This document shows positions 13,027 to 25,163 of a stretch of 64,000 bases of DNA, piece after piece (the first letter of the stretch is position 1; each line of letters starts with the position of its first letter). The stretch is taken from NCBI GenBank assembly GCA_001683735.1, contig LUGG01000010.1:124001-188000 (forward strand), written 5' to 3'. This DNA is from Grifola frondosa. Taxonomy: Eukaryota; Basidiomycota; Agaricomycetes; Polyporales; Grifolaceae. The position numbers were made by a program, and so were the translations under genes. A model generated the notes under the pieces. That model searched no databases, was not told where the DNA came from, and worked only from the letters and a program-made list of their open reading frames with translations.

Positions 13027-13928
13027 ATGGGACTCCTCACCGTCATCAGGAAAAATCGTCAGAAGGAAGAAGGAAATGCGCATACTCTTTCTGTAGGGCC
13101 TGAATAAACGGACTCACCTCGGAGCCTCTTGCTCATGCTCTCTCGGGGCTACAGCGGCTTAGATAACGCAGGGAAAACTACTATTTTGAAGAAACTGAAC
13201 GACGAGGATATCAAGGGTATCAGCCCGACGCTTGGTTTCAACATAAAGACATTTGTGCATGGCAAGTAAGCTTGGAACATCACAACTGCGTTCCTGTCCT
13301 CCAGCGTAACTGGGCTCCGTCATTTATAGGTATACTCTGAATATATGTAAGTCGCCTCTCCATCTCTACGGCTGGGTGTAAGTTGTGCCATGTTTTCTCA
13401 GGGGACGTCGGCGGCCAGCGGACTCTTCGACCGTATTGGCGCAATTATTTCGAACAAACTGATGCCTTGGTTTGGGTCGTCGATTCTGGAGATCGGATGC
13501 GCATGAAGGACTGCAGAGATGAGCTTCACAGCTTACTGCAAGAGGACGTAGGCAGCGATCTGCTTGACGTTCAGGGGATAATGGCTTACATCCGAATCTT
13601 AGCGTCTAGCAGGTGCATCCCTCCTCATCTTCGCCAATAAGCAAGATATTATGGGTTCCATGACGAGTGCAGAGATACGAGATGTATGTTTACAAGTCCA
13701 AGTCCGTCCGACAACACTTCGTAACAATCTTGTCTACAGGCCCTCGATTTGGTCTCGATCAAGTCACATCATTGGAAAATCCTGCCCTGCAGTGCGATTA
13801 CAGGACAGAACCTAGTTGTTGGCTTAGATTGGGTTGTAGGGGACGTTGCAGGCAGGCTTTATTATTCTACGATCGCAACCGACAAAATTGCGCCCGAGCA
13901 TGGCGGCGAGCCTTTGGCTGTATCTTAG
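13027..13928 (+). CDS. ARL2: ADP-ribosylation factor-like GTPase ARL2 (tubulin folding)
   Basis: ARL2 (yeast Cin4, fission yeast Alp41) is a small GTPase acting with tubulin cofactors in alpha/beta-tubulin folding. Exons: 13027-13092, 13155-13265, 13330-13346, 13402-13547, 13603-13683 and 13740-13928. The third is a 17-nt micro-exon. The protein begins [14 protein letters not shown], with the P-loop GLDNAGKTT, switch [12 protein letters not shown], switch [24 protein letters not shown] as G4 and SAITG as G5, and ends GGEPLAVS before TAG. Gly2 is present but Arf-type myristoylation is not expected for ARL2. One extra base near 13066 to 13068 shifts the frame just before EMRILFLGLDNAG; reading one A fewer gives the conserved [13 protein letters not shown] infer a sequence error. 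Identification as ARL2, not ARL3 or ARF, rests on the MGLL N-terminus and overall similarity. Confidence 0.92.
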
Positions 13929-14933
13929 CATTTTAAATGAGACCATTTATGTTATACCTTTGATGTCAGATAATTGTGTTGCTGACAGTATCAGACAGGT
14001 CGACGCAGGTATGGATCCAACGTCCTCAGGACAGACATTCGAATGGTCAATCTAGCAGAGTGATACAAGCCTCTTGCTGTTGTTTTTGCCTGAAGCGCGT
14101 CTCATTCGCCGAATTTAATGCGCTCGTCCACAGATTGCGTCTGCGCACGTAACATTCTTTGGCATGCTACCTCCATCTGATAAGTTTAGGCCTAACATAG
14201 AACCCAAAGGATTTCTGTTACCCGGAGGATTGCGCAGTCAACGGCGCTCGAGGTGTACAGCTCTCGCCGAGATTGGGAGTCGCTTGCGGTGTTTCGGTTT
14301 ACACAAGCATTTCTGTTTGACGTTCCGAATCAAACCTGGACTCGACGGGGCGCCGGTGTCTCAATAACGTTGTGCGTCCGATCGGCGACCTTGTTTTCGT
14401 CGCACTAGTTAGTACCCGTTGATTGCTGGATCTCGTTCCCGCGAGAGTTCAAAGATCTTATGCGGCTACGTATCGTCCATGTGCACCCTGGGTGGTGTGG
14501 CAAATTTTCAAATCTGTCTGTTCTGCGCACCGTCTGGATCGTCCTCCCGCAGCATGCATGTTTTGAGCCGCCGGGTCCAGCCGCGGCGGTACGTCAACGT
14601 ACAATAAAGCATTGATCGACGTGTACCTGAGTCACCAAAATGGAACTCAGGATGGAAATGTCCGTACACAATTCCGATATCCGCTTCGAAGGCTCGTCAT
14701 ATCAGATATGCTTCAGATGTATATTGGTTCCGCTTTTTTTCCCCGTCGGTTGCCATGAATGACTTCCCTGTCAGTTGACCAGTCGCTGGTTCAACAGTTG
14801 CCATATTGTGGAGTGCTCCGACAAGTTTGTTTCTAAAGGAACGAAAGGAATACACCGGGTAACTGAATTCTCGTCAAATATATGACCATACGGCAATCCG
14901 TATCCCGCAGACCAACCGAGACCGCACGAAGCT
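13929..14933. other. Intergenic region between convergent ARL2 and desaturase
   Basis: About 1 kb with only short, unsupported frames on the plus strand around 14164 and 14419. It should contain the 3' untranslated ends of the two flanking convergent genes. I see no conserved domain, repeat or transposon end. Confidence 0.4.
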
Positions 14934-16495
14934 CTAGTTCCTGGACATAGAACCGCGATCTGTTACGTTTTCGACTATGCGCCAATTTTCGCCGGGGGAG
15001 ACCTGGACGTGCTCTACACCGCCATGTAGAACGCCGACACGCATCATCGACAAAAGCTAGTCGGGAAATCGTCTATCAGTGCAGATCTCCGGAAAGCGTA
15101 CCAGATTTACGGACGTTGTGAGCCGCATTCGAGTGTTCGTAAAAGCCTCCGAAGAATGCAGCAGTCGCGTCCTTGCCGATATTGGCAGCGAGCAGGTCTC
15201 GACCACCAGGGTGCGTGACGACAAGGGAGGACACGTCGTGGATAAACCCGGAGACAATGACAAGCGGTCGGGACACCGACTGTTCCTTGACTTAAAGGTT
15301 TCAATTTATGTCATCGTCTACACAACAGGCGTACGGTCGGTTACTTACAATGTTCCCAGCTTACCACGGGTAGATCGTTTATGTCCGCAGGCCAGGAGAT
15401 ACTGTCCTGTAGCGTTTTCAATCTCTTCAGTTGCATAGTGAAGACGCCCTTCTGAATCTCATTGTCGGGGAAAACATGCAAGTGAGAGGCAACACCTATC
15501 CACGAGCACACCGCAATGAACCATTTGGTAGGATCGTACTGATACCAGCGGATAGCGTTTCGGTAGTCCATCGGGAACTGGTGATGAAAGTTGTGGTACC
15601 CCTCACCCATGGTTAACAGGGCTGGGAGCAAGTCACATATCTCATTAATTGACAAAACATGGCCGTACTCACCCGAGAGAAGATGGTCTCGCGCAGTCTT
15701 CTTGTCATCGAAAGGACTTTCGCCGAGATAATGTGCGATAGAATTGATGCAGAACGTGCTCTATTCATGTGGTGCGTCAGATCTATAATAACGTGTATGA
15801 CAGAGGAGCTTACATGTTGCACGAAGGTGATCCGAAGCATGCCCGCATAGAACAAACCTCCCCACCAGTCTCCCCACAGCTTTCCAGCAACTACGATAGG
15901 AAGATAGTAGCCGAAGATAGCAATGATGACGAAGTACCAGCGGTGCTGCCACTGTACGATCGCATTCTTCCGCAGGTCGCTGATATCTGCCTTTCCGGGC
16001 TTAATGTCTGGCTTCACCAACATCCAGCCAATGTGACTATAGAGGAGGCCACGCTTGGCATTGTATGGATCGAGATCGGTGTCCGTGAATCTGTGGTGAG
16101 AGCGATGACCGCGAGCCCACCAGTAGCATGAGCCTTGCACAGCGCTCCCGCCGGCAACGATGAGCAGATATTGTAGGGCGGGTGAAGCATTGTATGACCT
16201 GTGAGACCAAAGGCGATGGTAGCCTGGGTTTGTTCAGTAGATTCTGTCGTCAGATTCGAGGTCAAACCAACAGACCTGCCGTGATCCCTAAAAATCGTCG
16301 ATATTTTTGGAAAAATACTGACATGTATAGGAACGCACCTATCATGGAGAATGCATAATAAACGCAGGCCCACACGAACGTTTTCAAATGCAGTGGCGTC
16401 GTGTAAATACCATATAGGCCAACAAGAGGAGTGATGGTTAAAATAGCCAGATTGAACCAGCGGATTCTCTTGAAGGTATGCATAGCCCAATTCAT
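14934..16495 (-). CDS. OLE1: Stearoyl-CoA (delta-9) desaturase with C-terminal cytochrome b5 domain
   Basis: This ER membrane enzyme inserts the delta-9 double bond into palmitoyl- and stearoyl-CoA, using electrons from its fused cytochrome b5. Exons read from the minus strand give KRIRWFNLAILTITPLVGLY (first TM) and then all three histidine boxes: HRLWSH split after an intron near 16218, HRSHHRF near 16095, and HNFHHQFP near 15575. The C-terminal cytochrome b5 domain has HPGGRD near 15200 and the second haem histidine in HSNAAHN near 15120. The start at 16495 (MNWAMHTF) is shorter than usual, so an extra upstream N-terminal exon is possible. At 15111 to 15112 the frame depends on one C: with an extra base removed, the intron GTAAAT joins to LLSMMRVGVLHGGVEH and ends at 14934, which matches the family. 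As printed, the frame stops early at 15076. Confidence 0.92.
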
Positions 16496-17501
16496 CCTCT
16501 CGTTGGAATGAGAACTGGTGAACAAATCAGTTGCGACGGGGGATTGATTGGCAGCTATTTAAATTTATCTCACCGGTCGTAATCCGGACACTTAAAGTGT
16601 CCGCGAAGTTTGAGATGAATATTTTCTCACCATGTTCGGCATATTAAGATTCCAGCTGTCGAATTTCCATGTAAGCAGATGTGCGATGGGAGATAACCTG
16701 CGGTCGACGGGTCCAGAAACTTGTGCGTGACATGGATTTACCTGGACCGCGTGCGATCGAGATGGTTCGCGGGGCTACTAAGTTTAAAGTTGAGCTTGAC
16801 GGGGCTTAATACCATTTAGAACTCCGTCAGAACAGCGTCTCAATAATATTCTCATCACTTGTTAACAACGTTGCATCAATCCTTAAGACCTCAAGCCTGC
16901 CTCATGCATCATGCATCATGTCCAAAGATTCCGGAACACGCAGTGGGTAGTGCTGACCCACTTAACTCCACTCACCCTGGAACGTTTCAGGTACAGGAAC
17001 TTAATTGCCATCCACGCGGTGCGCAAGATAGACCTCCGGCAGCGGCAAAGTCAAAATTTGTTCGACCGAACGATTGTCGCGTCGCTGATGGCGGCTACAG
17101 TTTAGATATTAAATGATTTGCATCAATCGAAACGTGCATTATTATGCAGCTAGACTTTCAGCATGTGCGACGTTCTCGCTTATGTGTGAATGGTTGCTCC
17201 ACGAGGCCTTGGTATCCTGGTGAGTCTTGTGTGAAGTGGCCTGCGATCAATTTTTACTACACCATCTCCGCAAAGAGTCTATCAGGTGGATCACAGGCAT
17301 CTCTTGGTATGATGGGACGGAACTTTGGATAACAGACATCTCCGACCCGTCACAGACATCCGTTGCAACCGGAGGAATGAGGTTCGTTGTTGCTTTCTAT
17401 ACTGTGTATATATGGTTTAGTATCTTAGGCATAAATAGTTCAAGATACGTGGATTGCGGTATCAAATTCTATTTCATGGTAAATCACACCATCGCAAACG
17501 C
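16496..17501. other. Intergenic region upstream of the desaturase
   Basis: About 1 kb between the desaturase 5' end and the thioesterase 3' end. It contains the desaturase promoter and short unsupported frames (for example 17227 to 17655 on plus, antisense to the end of the thioesterase). Nothing recognisable beyond that. Confidence 0.4.
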
Positions 17502-18314
17502 TCACAGCCTCGTGACAGGCTGCATTTTGCTCAGCATGGCCGAAGCAATCGTTCGTCCGGAGGGTTTCTCTGATATCTGGATGTTGCTAATCTTCGTTTC
17601 TCCCCACAGATGCATTGACATCACTAACGACTCACCTCGCACCGGGCATTCATAATACGGCTACCAAATGCGATGGATGTGCTGACGACTGTCAGTACGA
17701 CATCACTGCCGCAAATCGTGAGGGGGAAGCTTAGTTTTCAAATTTCCTAAGAATCTGTTCGAGAACTCACCAAGATGCTGGAGAGTGGAAGAAGACAGTC
17801 ATTGCTTGACTGACACCCACACCATTCACTTTTTGCAGTACGCCTAATGCAACCAGTGGCAACGACGCGCAACTGAAGATATAAAGTGAGCAATCGGCGT
17901 ACTGGCTGTCAGAATGAACTAACTTGTCAATAATATAACACACACAGCCGCCGTGCATCATCCCTGCACCATTCAGCATATCTGAGTATTACAGAAAGAA
18001 ACATGAATATCGCGGAAATCGATGTATCTGCTATACTAACCTTTCGATACCAGGACCTCAACGACTGTAGAGCACTGCATTTTCTCTCCGTCCCGGTCGA
18101 TATTGATTTCGACAATCTTGAGCTTCTTCCCGACAGAATGTGCAAAACATTCCTGGTTGGTGCCAATTCCATATGCTCCGAGGGTGTTGCACGTTAGCTG
18201 CTTCACATCGCTTGGCGCATTCCCAGCAATGGTCGAGATATCGTCGTACTTGGGCAACGAATACGGGTCAACCCAGACTTTCGCAGTCATGGAATTAGGC
18301 AATTGATCAGACAT
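17502..18314 (-). CDS. Hotdog-fold acyl-CoA thioesterase (ACOT13/PaaI type)
   Basis: A small 4HBT-family enzyme expected to hydrolyse acyl-CoA thioesters. The start at 18314 gives MSDQLPNSMTAKVW. The central exon carries the family core MLNGAGMMHGGCVCYIIDK, where the HGG turn precedes the active-site helix. After an intron it continues LPLVALGVLQKVNGVGVSQA. Further exons read VLTVVSTSIAFGSRIMNARCE and GRTIASAMLSKMQP, ending VTRL at the TGA at 17502. Four or five short introns interrupt it. The N-terminal 90 residues are not strongly conserved. The general fold assignment is secure; the physiological substrate is not known. It lies next to a desaturase and near a CFA-synthase-family gene, but fungal genes are seldom in operons, so this proximity is only suggestive. 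Confidence 0.85.
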
Positions 18315-19982
18315 GCTGGCAAGTGGTAAGCGTCAGAAAATGAAGTACTGTGGGGATGCGGAAACAATGGAGGAGAGACCTTCCTAATTCGCACTCTGGC
18401 CTTCTCAATATTTCCCGGCATCGCATTCGGGGATGCGATTGTGCGGAATCCACGATACAGGGATTGCGATGGGATCGTGCCGGACGGCTCCGGATGTCAC
18501 AAGCGCACATTGTGAGGAACTGTTGGCGCCACTGCTGGCAGTCGATCCGGAACGGCGGTACCAGATCACAAGTCAGTGGTTCAATCAGTGGTACCTTCAT
18601 CTTCGCCACAAATCTCTCTGTGCGAGCGTTACTGATGACGGCGAGTCGACATCAACCATCTCATGAATCATTTATCATCTGTTGCGCCCAGCTCGATCCG
18701 CGTAGCCTAGGTCGTGCTCAGCATCAGCGCAGTTTATGCACGAGGTAAATATGCATGATATGAAGAGCATTACCGTCGCTACTGTACCTTGTGCTGCGAT
18801 GAGACCGATCGCGATATTAGGGAGATCTTAATCTAGCACGACGTTTATCTGACAGACTTTGTCTGGCCAGACAAAACAACGCGTTTGCAAACCAACGGTC
18901 TCACGAGGCCTGGAATGGCTGTGGAAAGCGGCCAACCATGAGAAACATATGGCGCGAAGGTTCTGGAGCCATGGACCGAATGATTAACCATAGCAGCCTA
19001 CGGTAATTAATACTTGATGCCCGCCCATGCAAGTTGTCGTCAGTGCGACCTGGTTGCGTCACGTAAGGCTCGGCTTCACACCTATGCGCACGGGGAGCAA
19101 AATATTGGCATTCAACTTGTCATCAATAACGAGATGTGCATCATGTTTGCGCAGAAGCAATACAGCGGGAACTCTCCGTGTATAAGTAGTGGTATCGAAC
19201 GTTTGATGTCTCTTATCACAGGGCGTATATACCATTTTAGGGTATGCAAAGAAGACGTCATGCTTGTTCCGATGGATGGACGTACTGTGCGATATAATGG
19301 CGCTTTTGCCCCGGCGTTATACAGCACCGTTGCGAATTCTGATCTAGTAGGTCGTGACTTGCAAACGTCAGCTGAGGGCGCTTTCACTGAGCCGAGCCGC
19401 ATGAACCTCAGTGCAACCGAGACGTTTTCCGACAATATCATGTTCGCATATGCAAAGAAAGTAAGCAAGGACCGGTGGCAGTCACGTCTGAACTTGTTGC
19501 GATCGCGATCACGTGTGACACTGTCACAGTTTCGGAGTCGTTTGGACGGCCACTACCATTCTCGTTCCTCGCCGCTTCTGGTTATACTTCTGATATCGGA
19601 CGTCGTTATGATCTCGCATCATATCTCTCGACAGAACCTTTTGTCTGGGCTATGCATGGTGTTTCAATGTACTCCCACACTCCACGCTCCGGGCTTCGGA
19701 TTCGCTTTCGAGCTGGTAACCCAGTCTGCGGCTTTATTAGCGATCATCGACTTCTAGACTAGGTTGGATCATTTTTTACACTTGCACAGATGCATTTTTT
19801 TACCATCAATCCGATTAAGCGGAAGAAGCTGGCTGGCGTTCCGCGCAACAGGAACTCACGGCGGTGGGTGAACATATCATTCATCGTTCTGGTTATGTCG
19901 ATTTTTGGACACCTGTGATAGTAATTGTATAAGAGTACGGCATTGTAGTTGCGAATTCCTGCACTCGTATTGTTGGATTGCC
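18315..19982. other. Intergenic region upstream of the CFA synthase
   Basis: About 1.7 kb. The only notable object is an uninterrupted 247-codon open frame on plus (19014 to 19757), which overlaps a 118-codon frame on minus (19112 to 19468). Neither resembles a family I know. The plus-frame composition looks like that of random frames, so I do not call it a gene with confidence. Confidence 0.35.
19014..19757 (+). other. Unassigned 247-codon open frame
   Basis: A single uninterrupted frame starting MPAHASCRQCDLVAS (first ATG a few bases into the frame) and ending AALLAIIDF before a TAG. It has no signal peptide, no recognisable motif and no intron. A 118-codon frame lies antisense to it. Length alone makes it worth recording, but it could be a chance frame. 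It could equally be decayed coding sequence of an unknown gene. Confidence 0.2.
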
Positions 19983-19991
19983 ATGATCGCC

Positions 19992-21988
19992 ATGAGCTAC
20001 ACGTCATCCCCAAATGCTGTCACTCAACCCATGCGTTCAGATGAAAAATCGCTGGATCACGGACACTCCCTTGCTACAAGCTCATCTCCTCTCATACCGC
20101 TACAGAAAAGGTCATCCGGTTCCCTGACCTGGTTGGCTTCATATGGTGGGCTCACCGCATAATGGTTATAATTATCAAATTATTGACCTTTACTTAGCGC
20201 GGTCGTCAATTCTGTACTTTCTGAGGCGAGCAATTAGCATTGGATATTTAGAAATCGAAGATGCGCAGGGGATTCATGAGTATGGACGTTACATGAAAGG
20301 CCATAATATGGTCCGCCTCAAAGTATCGGATGAAACCTTTTGGAGTCGTGTGTTTTTGTGAGTTTATCTTCCGAGTTATTTCTAATATCGCTTGCTCATT
20401 CCATCGATTGAAATTGTTAGGTCTGGGGATCTCGGATGTGAGATTTCCCTTGTCGATCTCCACGAACACCTGTCTAATGTCATCATAGTTAGCGAAGCCT
20501 ATATGTTGGGTGAAGTCGAGGTCAACGATTTGAAGGCCACTATGAATGTGCGTCTGTTCATGAATATCTCTTATACACGGAGGACTGAATGTTCCCCCCT
20601 CTTGCAGCTATGGTTGGATAATGAATCCAGCATCACCGGGCTATCATCTACACTTGGCCGAATTTCAGCAATTATCTCCGGCTTCTCAAATGCATTCCTT
20701 GGTCAGACACACTCACGAGCTAGACTCAATGTCATAGCCAGCTATGACCAATCGAATGAGCTATTTAAAGTTTGTCCCTGTTCAGTGTACTTTGATATCG
20801 TGCTGATTTCTCGCCAGGCCTTCTTGAGTCAGGAGATGATGTATTCCTGCGCGCTTTGGGGGGAGGAGGAAGGCGGGATACTTGGCGACCTCGAGGAGGG
20901 ACCCACAACACATGATCTGGAAGACGCGCAAATACGCAAGATTCATCATGTGCTCCGTAAAGCTCGTGTCAAGCGCGGTCATCGTATCCTAGAGTTTGGC
21001 ACAGGATGGGGAGGACTTGCTATCGAGGTAAGACACATTTCCATGTTTTCTTCACACATTCTTACCCTACATCTTTCTCTTCGTATTCTGCAGGCTGCGC
21101 GTACATATGACTGCGAAATCGACACATTAACGTTATCAAAGGAGCAGAAAACTCTTGCCGAAGAGCGAATCAAGGCAGCTGGCTTGGAGAACCGGGTGCA
21201 TGTGCACCTCCTCGACTATCGTGACATCCCACCTGAATTCGAGCACGCCTTCGATGCCTTCATCAGTATAGAGATGATCGAGCATGTTGGCGCGCAGGTA
21301 AGTTTCGTTCTATCTACCTCGGAACCACTAGCCAACGACGATGGCAGCATTACAACACCTACTTCAAGCTTGTCGATTTTGCGCTGAAGCCACGGAATGC
21401 AACTGCCGTCATTAGCTCGTCCACGTTCCCGGAACCTCGATACACTTCTTACCAGTGCGTAACGCGAAGCCTTCCTTATTTACACCTTCTCAGTTCCCTG
21501 TCATTGACATACTCACGATCAGAGCGGAGGACTTCATGCGGCGATACATGTGGCCAAATTCGTGTCTTCCAAGCCCCACGGTCCTGATTGACGCGGCACA
21601 CGCCGCGTCTCAAGGCCGCTTCGCGCTTGAAGGCGTAGAGAATCATGCTTCCCGTACGTCCATCTAAGAATTAACCCACGAAGCTGTCGTCCCAACTCTT
21701 GCAGACTATCCGCGCACGCTCCGCACGTGGGCGCGACGCTTGGACGCTAACCTCCGGCAAGATCTCATCGCGGACGTCTATCCCTCGCTGGGCGACGACG
21801 CCGAGTTTGCTATCTTCAAGCGCAAGTGGGCATACTTCTTCGCATATGCCGGTGCTGGCTTCGAGAAGGGATATATTGCGTGCCACATGCTGACGTTTAC
21901 TCGCATGGTTCGTCCCACACTCTCGCTGCCGTTGAATAGGTTAGACGTTGACCACGTTTATATAGAACGGCGTCCTGTAGACACGTAA
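19992..21988 (+). CDS. Cyclopropane-fatty-acyl-phospholipid synthase family methyltransferase
   Basis: A SAM-dependent enzyme of the CFA synthase / mycolic acid cyclopropane synthase family, which methylates or cyclopropanates unsaturated acyl chains or related lipids. The start MSYTSSPNAV at 19992 (an in-frame ATG nine bases upstream is also possible) leads to a variable N-terminus. Exon 1 ends at 20145 and exon 2 starts at 20198. The family N-terminal domain is visible in SSILYFLRRAISIGYLEIED and SEAYMLGEVEV. The SAM-binding motif LEFGTGWGGLAIEAAR is split by an intron near 21028. Downstream motifs are VHVHLLDYRD, ISIEMIEHVGAQ, STFPEPRYTSY and YIACHMLTFTR near the C-terminus. No frame break was found. 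Basidiomycetes usually have one or more such genes; product specificity (cyclopropane, sphingolipid C9-methylation or other) cannot be read here. Confidence 0.9.
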
Positions 21989-22319
21989 CTGATCCGTGAT
22001 CGACGTTGTGTGAATGGTGTATGAGGGAATCCGGATGCCTTGCCAGGGGGGCCGCGGAGGTGTCGATTTATTCTTGCACCCAGATCGGGCAAGAATTTAG
22101 TTCAAGCTCGTTGTGTACGATTTGAATGAGATGCGATTTGTGGAAACTTCTCATTACGATGACCCTGATGAGGCGGTTTGACGCGCCAACTCCTTCGTCC
22201 ATGTCCTTCCGACAAAACGTCGGCCTAAGCATTAATAACAATGAAATACAGCAATATCCACAGTATGTTTCATTTCCGATAGCGTCCACAACAATAAAGT
22301 CCAGCATCTCCAATACAAC

Positions 22320-24108
22320 TCACAAATCTCGCAATAAGCGCTCGACAACATCGCGATTGCTCTGCCACACATCCTTCTTGAACGCATAGAAGGACTTCTT
22401 TGTCGCGTACCAGCCTTCTTCTATCATACTCCTCACTGCCTCTGCCAGCAGCGGACTCGTCGACATCGGATGGCCAGTGCCCGTTGGATCCGAGTTGAGG
22501 AACGCGGATGCATTGCCGGTGCGCAGTGCTCTGAGGGCATGGACTTCGTGCATGGCGGCAGGCCGCGTGATGACGGCGCGGTCGTCGTCAATGTAGCCGT
22601 ATGCTTCTCGCGTGCGCTGTGTGACTAGGAGTGGCATCTGGAAATATGAAATCGTCAAGATTGTGATAGTTCAATGAAAGCACGACGGGACAACGTACGT
22701 CTAGTTCCATCGCCAAATGAACTGTCGAACTGGCTTGGTCTTCGAAGTCTGTTGTACAACACGTTTAAGGGTACATCAACGAGTGTAAGGAAGGAGGCTC
22801 GATACTGACAACCGAAGTCCGCGAAGGCAGGGACGACAACGTCCGCACCCGCGATCAGAGCGTAGAAATCCTCGTAGTCCAAATCTCGATGTATGCTGAC
22901 GAGATAAGCCAACTCTTCCGGGATATCGAGCGAGCCAGCGCCCACCAAGAGCAACTCGAATGGCGCGTCGGTGGCGCGGTGGTTCGGAACGAACGAGGAG
23001 CCTCCTTCGAGCGCTTGATAGCCCCACGCCTGCGGGTCCTCTGGAAAGTTCGGATGGGCACATGTGCCAGATAAGGATAGATTTGAAACGGCTCACCATG
23101 TAGGGAGGCGATAAGGTCGCTGAAGACGCGGTAATAATCACGGCGTCCGATTGAAAGGTACCTTGAATGATGGCTTTCGATAAGGCGCGATTGGCGGGCT
23201 TAGTGGGGAGATCAGGGATGTCCAACAGAGGAACGTGCACGTCGACTGGGATGTGCTCGTATCCAGTTGTATAAACAGCAGGATCGATGCTGTCTGCCTT
23301 GTTGCTGAAGTCTTTGCGGAAAGACTTCGCAACACTGCAGAAGTGGAGAAAGGCATTGGATTATTGTCTTTAATCGTGTTTCGAGAGAGTAGAACATACT
23401 GGTCCGCTATCGGCAGAAGACGTAGTGCGCTGCGACTTGACCATTCGGGGATTAAGCGTTGCCAGCTGGTATCCTTGACATTATGCACGATGCATACGAG
23501 CTTGAACTTGTGCGTGTCATCCCGAGCATCCCACGCAGCCAATAGTTCCGCATGCCAATGAGGGAGGCTTCCAAAAAATAATTCAGTATGCATTAATATA
23601 CACAAGATGAGAATGTTACCCACTCGATTTCGCATGTGCCGAGGACCACCATGTCAATCCCTCCATCGCCCGGCTGCCCGACAATATGTGGTACCAGTGC
23701 CTCAGGCAGTCCACGAACGCCGTGGTATAGCTGCAGCCTGTCGACGACTGACTGGAAACCAAAGCCGAATGGAGGTGCGAACACGTGAATGGGCCCGTCA
23801 GAATTTTCGCCGTCGTACTTGGGCTGCAAGACGAGCTCTAGCGTCCATACCAATGCCATATAGACATCGAAATGATGGACGAATGTCGATGCGACAGCAA
23901 CATTGTGCCTTTTTCGGAGGGGCAGCTCTGGTACGGGCTGATTGTGAAGAGAATGCGATGTGTTTGTCGAGTCGTTGATCGGGTGCCACCACTCCTCAGT
24001 TGCCTTAGCCGGTATACTGGATTCTGGGAGGAGGGACCAGAAGGCTGCAAGGAACACTACCACAGCGAGGCCAGCGAGTAGGAGACGTCTCGGTACATAG
24101 GAGGCCAT
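22320..24108 (-). CDS. Type II membrane glycosyltransferase-like protein of basidiomycetes
   Basis: The start at 24108 opens MASYVPRRLLLAGLAVVVFL, a short cytoplasmic tail and signal-anchor typical of Golgi or ER luminal glycosyltransferases. The luminal part includes HNVAVASTFVHHFDVYMALVW, HVFAPPFGFGFQSVVDRL, VCIVHNVKDTSWQ and a second half with LLLVGAGSLDIPEELAYLVS and VVPAFADFG, a layout like the GT-B fold. It ends RDVVERLLRDL at 22320. I recognise a family common in mushroom genomes, but not its donor or acceptor. One base appears missing at 23143 to 23147: restoring it gives the conserved RRDYYRVFSDLIASLH. The joining of the exon ending near PIADQY to the next at about 23340 is also uncertain in phase. 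Confidence 0.75.
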
Positions 24109-25163
24109 AGACGAGAAAGATGAGCAAGCGCAGGTTTCATGAGAACCTTGTTACGTCGCTAGTTTGAGACTAGTAAATTCCATGTTCGGCCCCGTCCCGC
24201 CCTAGGCTCTCCATACGCGGAAGATAGTCGTTCCGCCCAACCCTTGTCGTACATTGTACTGTGAGGCCTTGAGAATTGAAAACACTGCAGATATTGCATT
24301 TCAAGGCAGGCAATCAGCGCTGAAGTAGCACTGCTGATATCAAGTGGTATCATCATCTCGGAATAAGGAATGGTCGAAACTTTACCTGAGCTCGGAGACA
24401 TGATGTATGGCTGTTGGATAGATAGGATATGGGCTTCAGAGAAATTTTGTGAGCGCAGGATATAAGGGTGTAACGTAGAATGCGGATTCAAATGCCCGCG
24501 GACTTCGGCATGTGTAATAAGTTATATTTAGCATGATTCCTAAGGGAAGCACTGACAGAAACACGAATCCGAGATATAATATGGATACATGCGCAGGACA
24601 CCCAGCCTTTGTAAACGTCTCGTTTGTTTTGTACCAGCACATTCGAGCTGCACAGCTGCGAGTTGCATGCTGAAATGCAGTTGGAGCCTGGTAAGATAAG
24701 ATAAGATAAGATGACCGATATGATCGACGCTCGATCCGAGCTGCTCGACAGGCTCGACGGCCACGATGATCTCGTTCGAACACCTTTTTTACGTTCTGCA
24801 ACTTCACGAATGATTGCATCGTGTTGCAATTTTCGATTGTCTGTGAGCCTCGCGACAGGGTTTCGACCGTGACGGACATGCCATAATAACGCTCGGTCTG
24901 CATCATGTCCGTATCAAAGTCACGCATGCCGAGTCTCCGTCGAAGATGGCCGTGTGGTAAACACGAACCTACCTAAATCCACGCCCCGCAGGACATAGGG
25001 TGGCGGAACATATGTCTAGAACATGTGTCTTGCGCGCGTGCCGGGAAGACCTTCTTATCTTAGCTCCTTTATCTATAGCCGGCTGGAGTGGGAACTAGCT
25101 ATGTTGAAGTTGCGTTGGATGTGACGAACCATCCAGGGTCAATCCTTGTCCTCCCCATCATCA
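24109..25163. other. Divergent promoter region between glycosyltransferase and glucanase
   Basis: About 1 kb. It contains a short AGATA tandem run at 24693 to 24711 that includes several GATA words, possible GATA-factor sites. There are overlapping short frames on minus but no family signature. It should hold the promoters of both neighbours. Confidence 0.4.
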
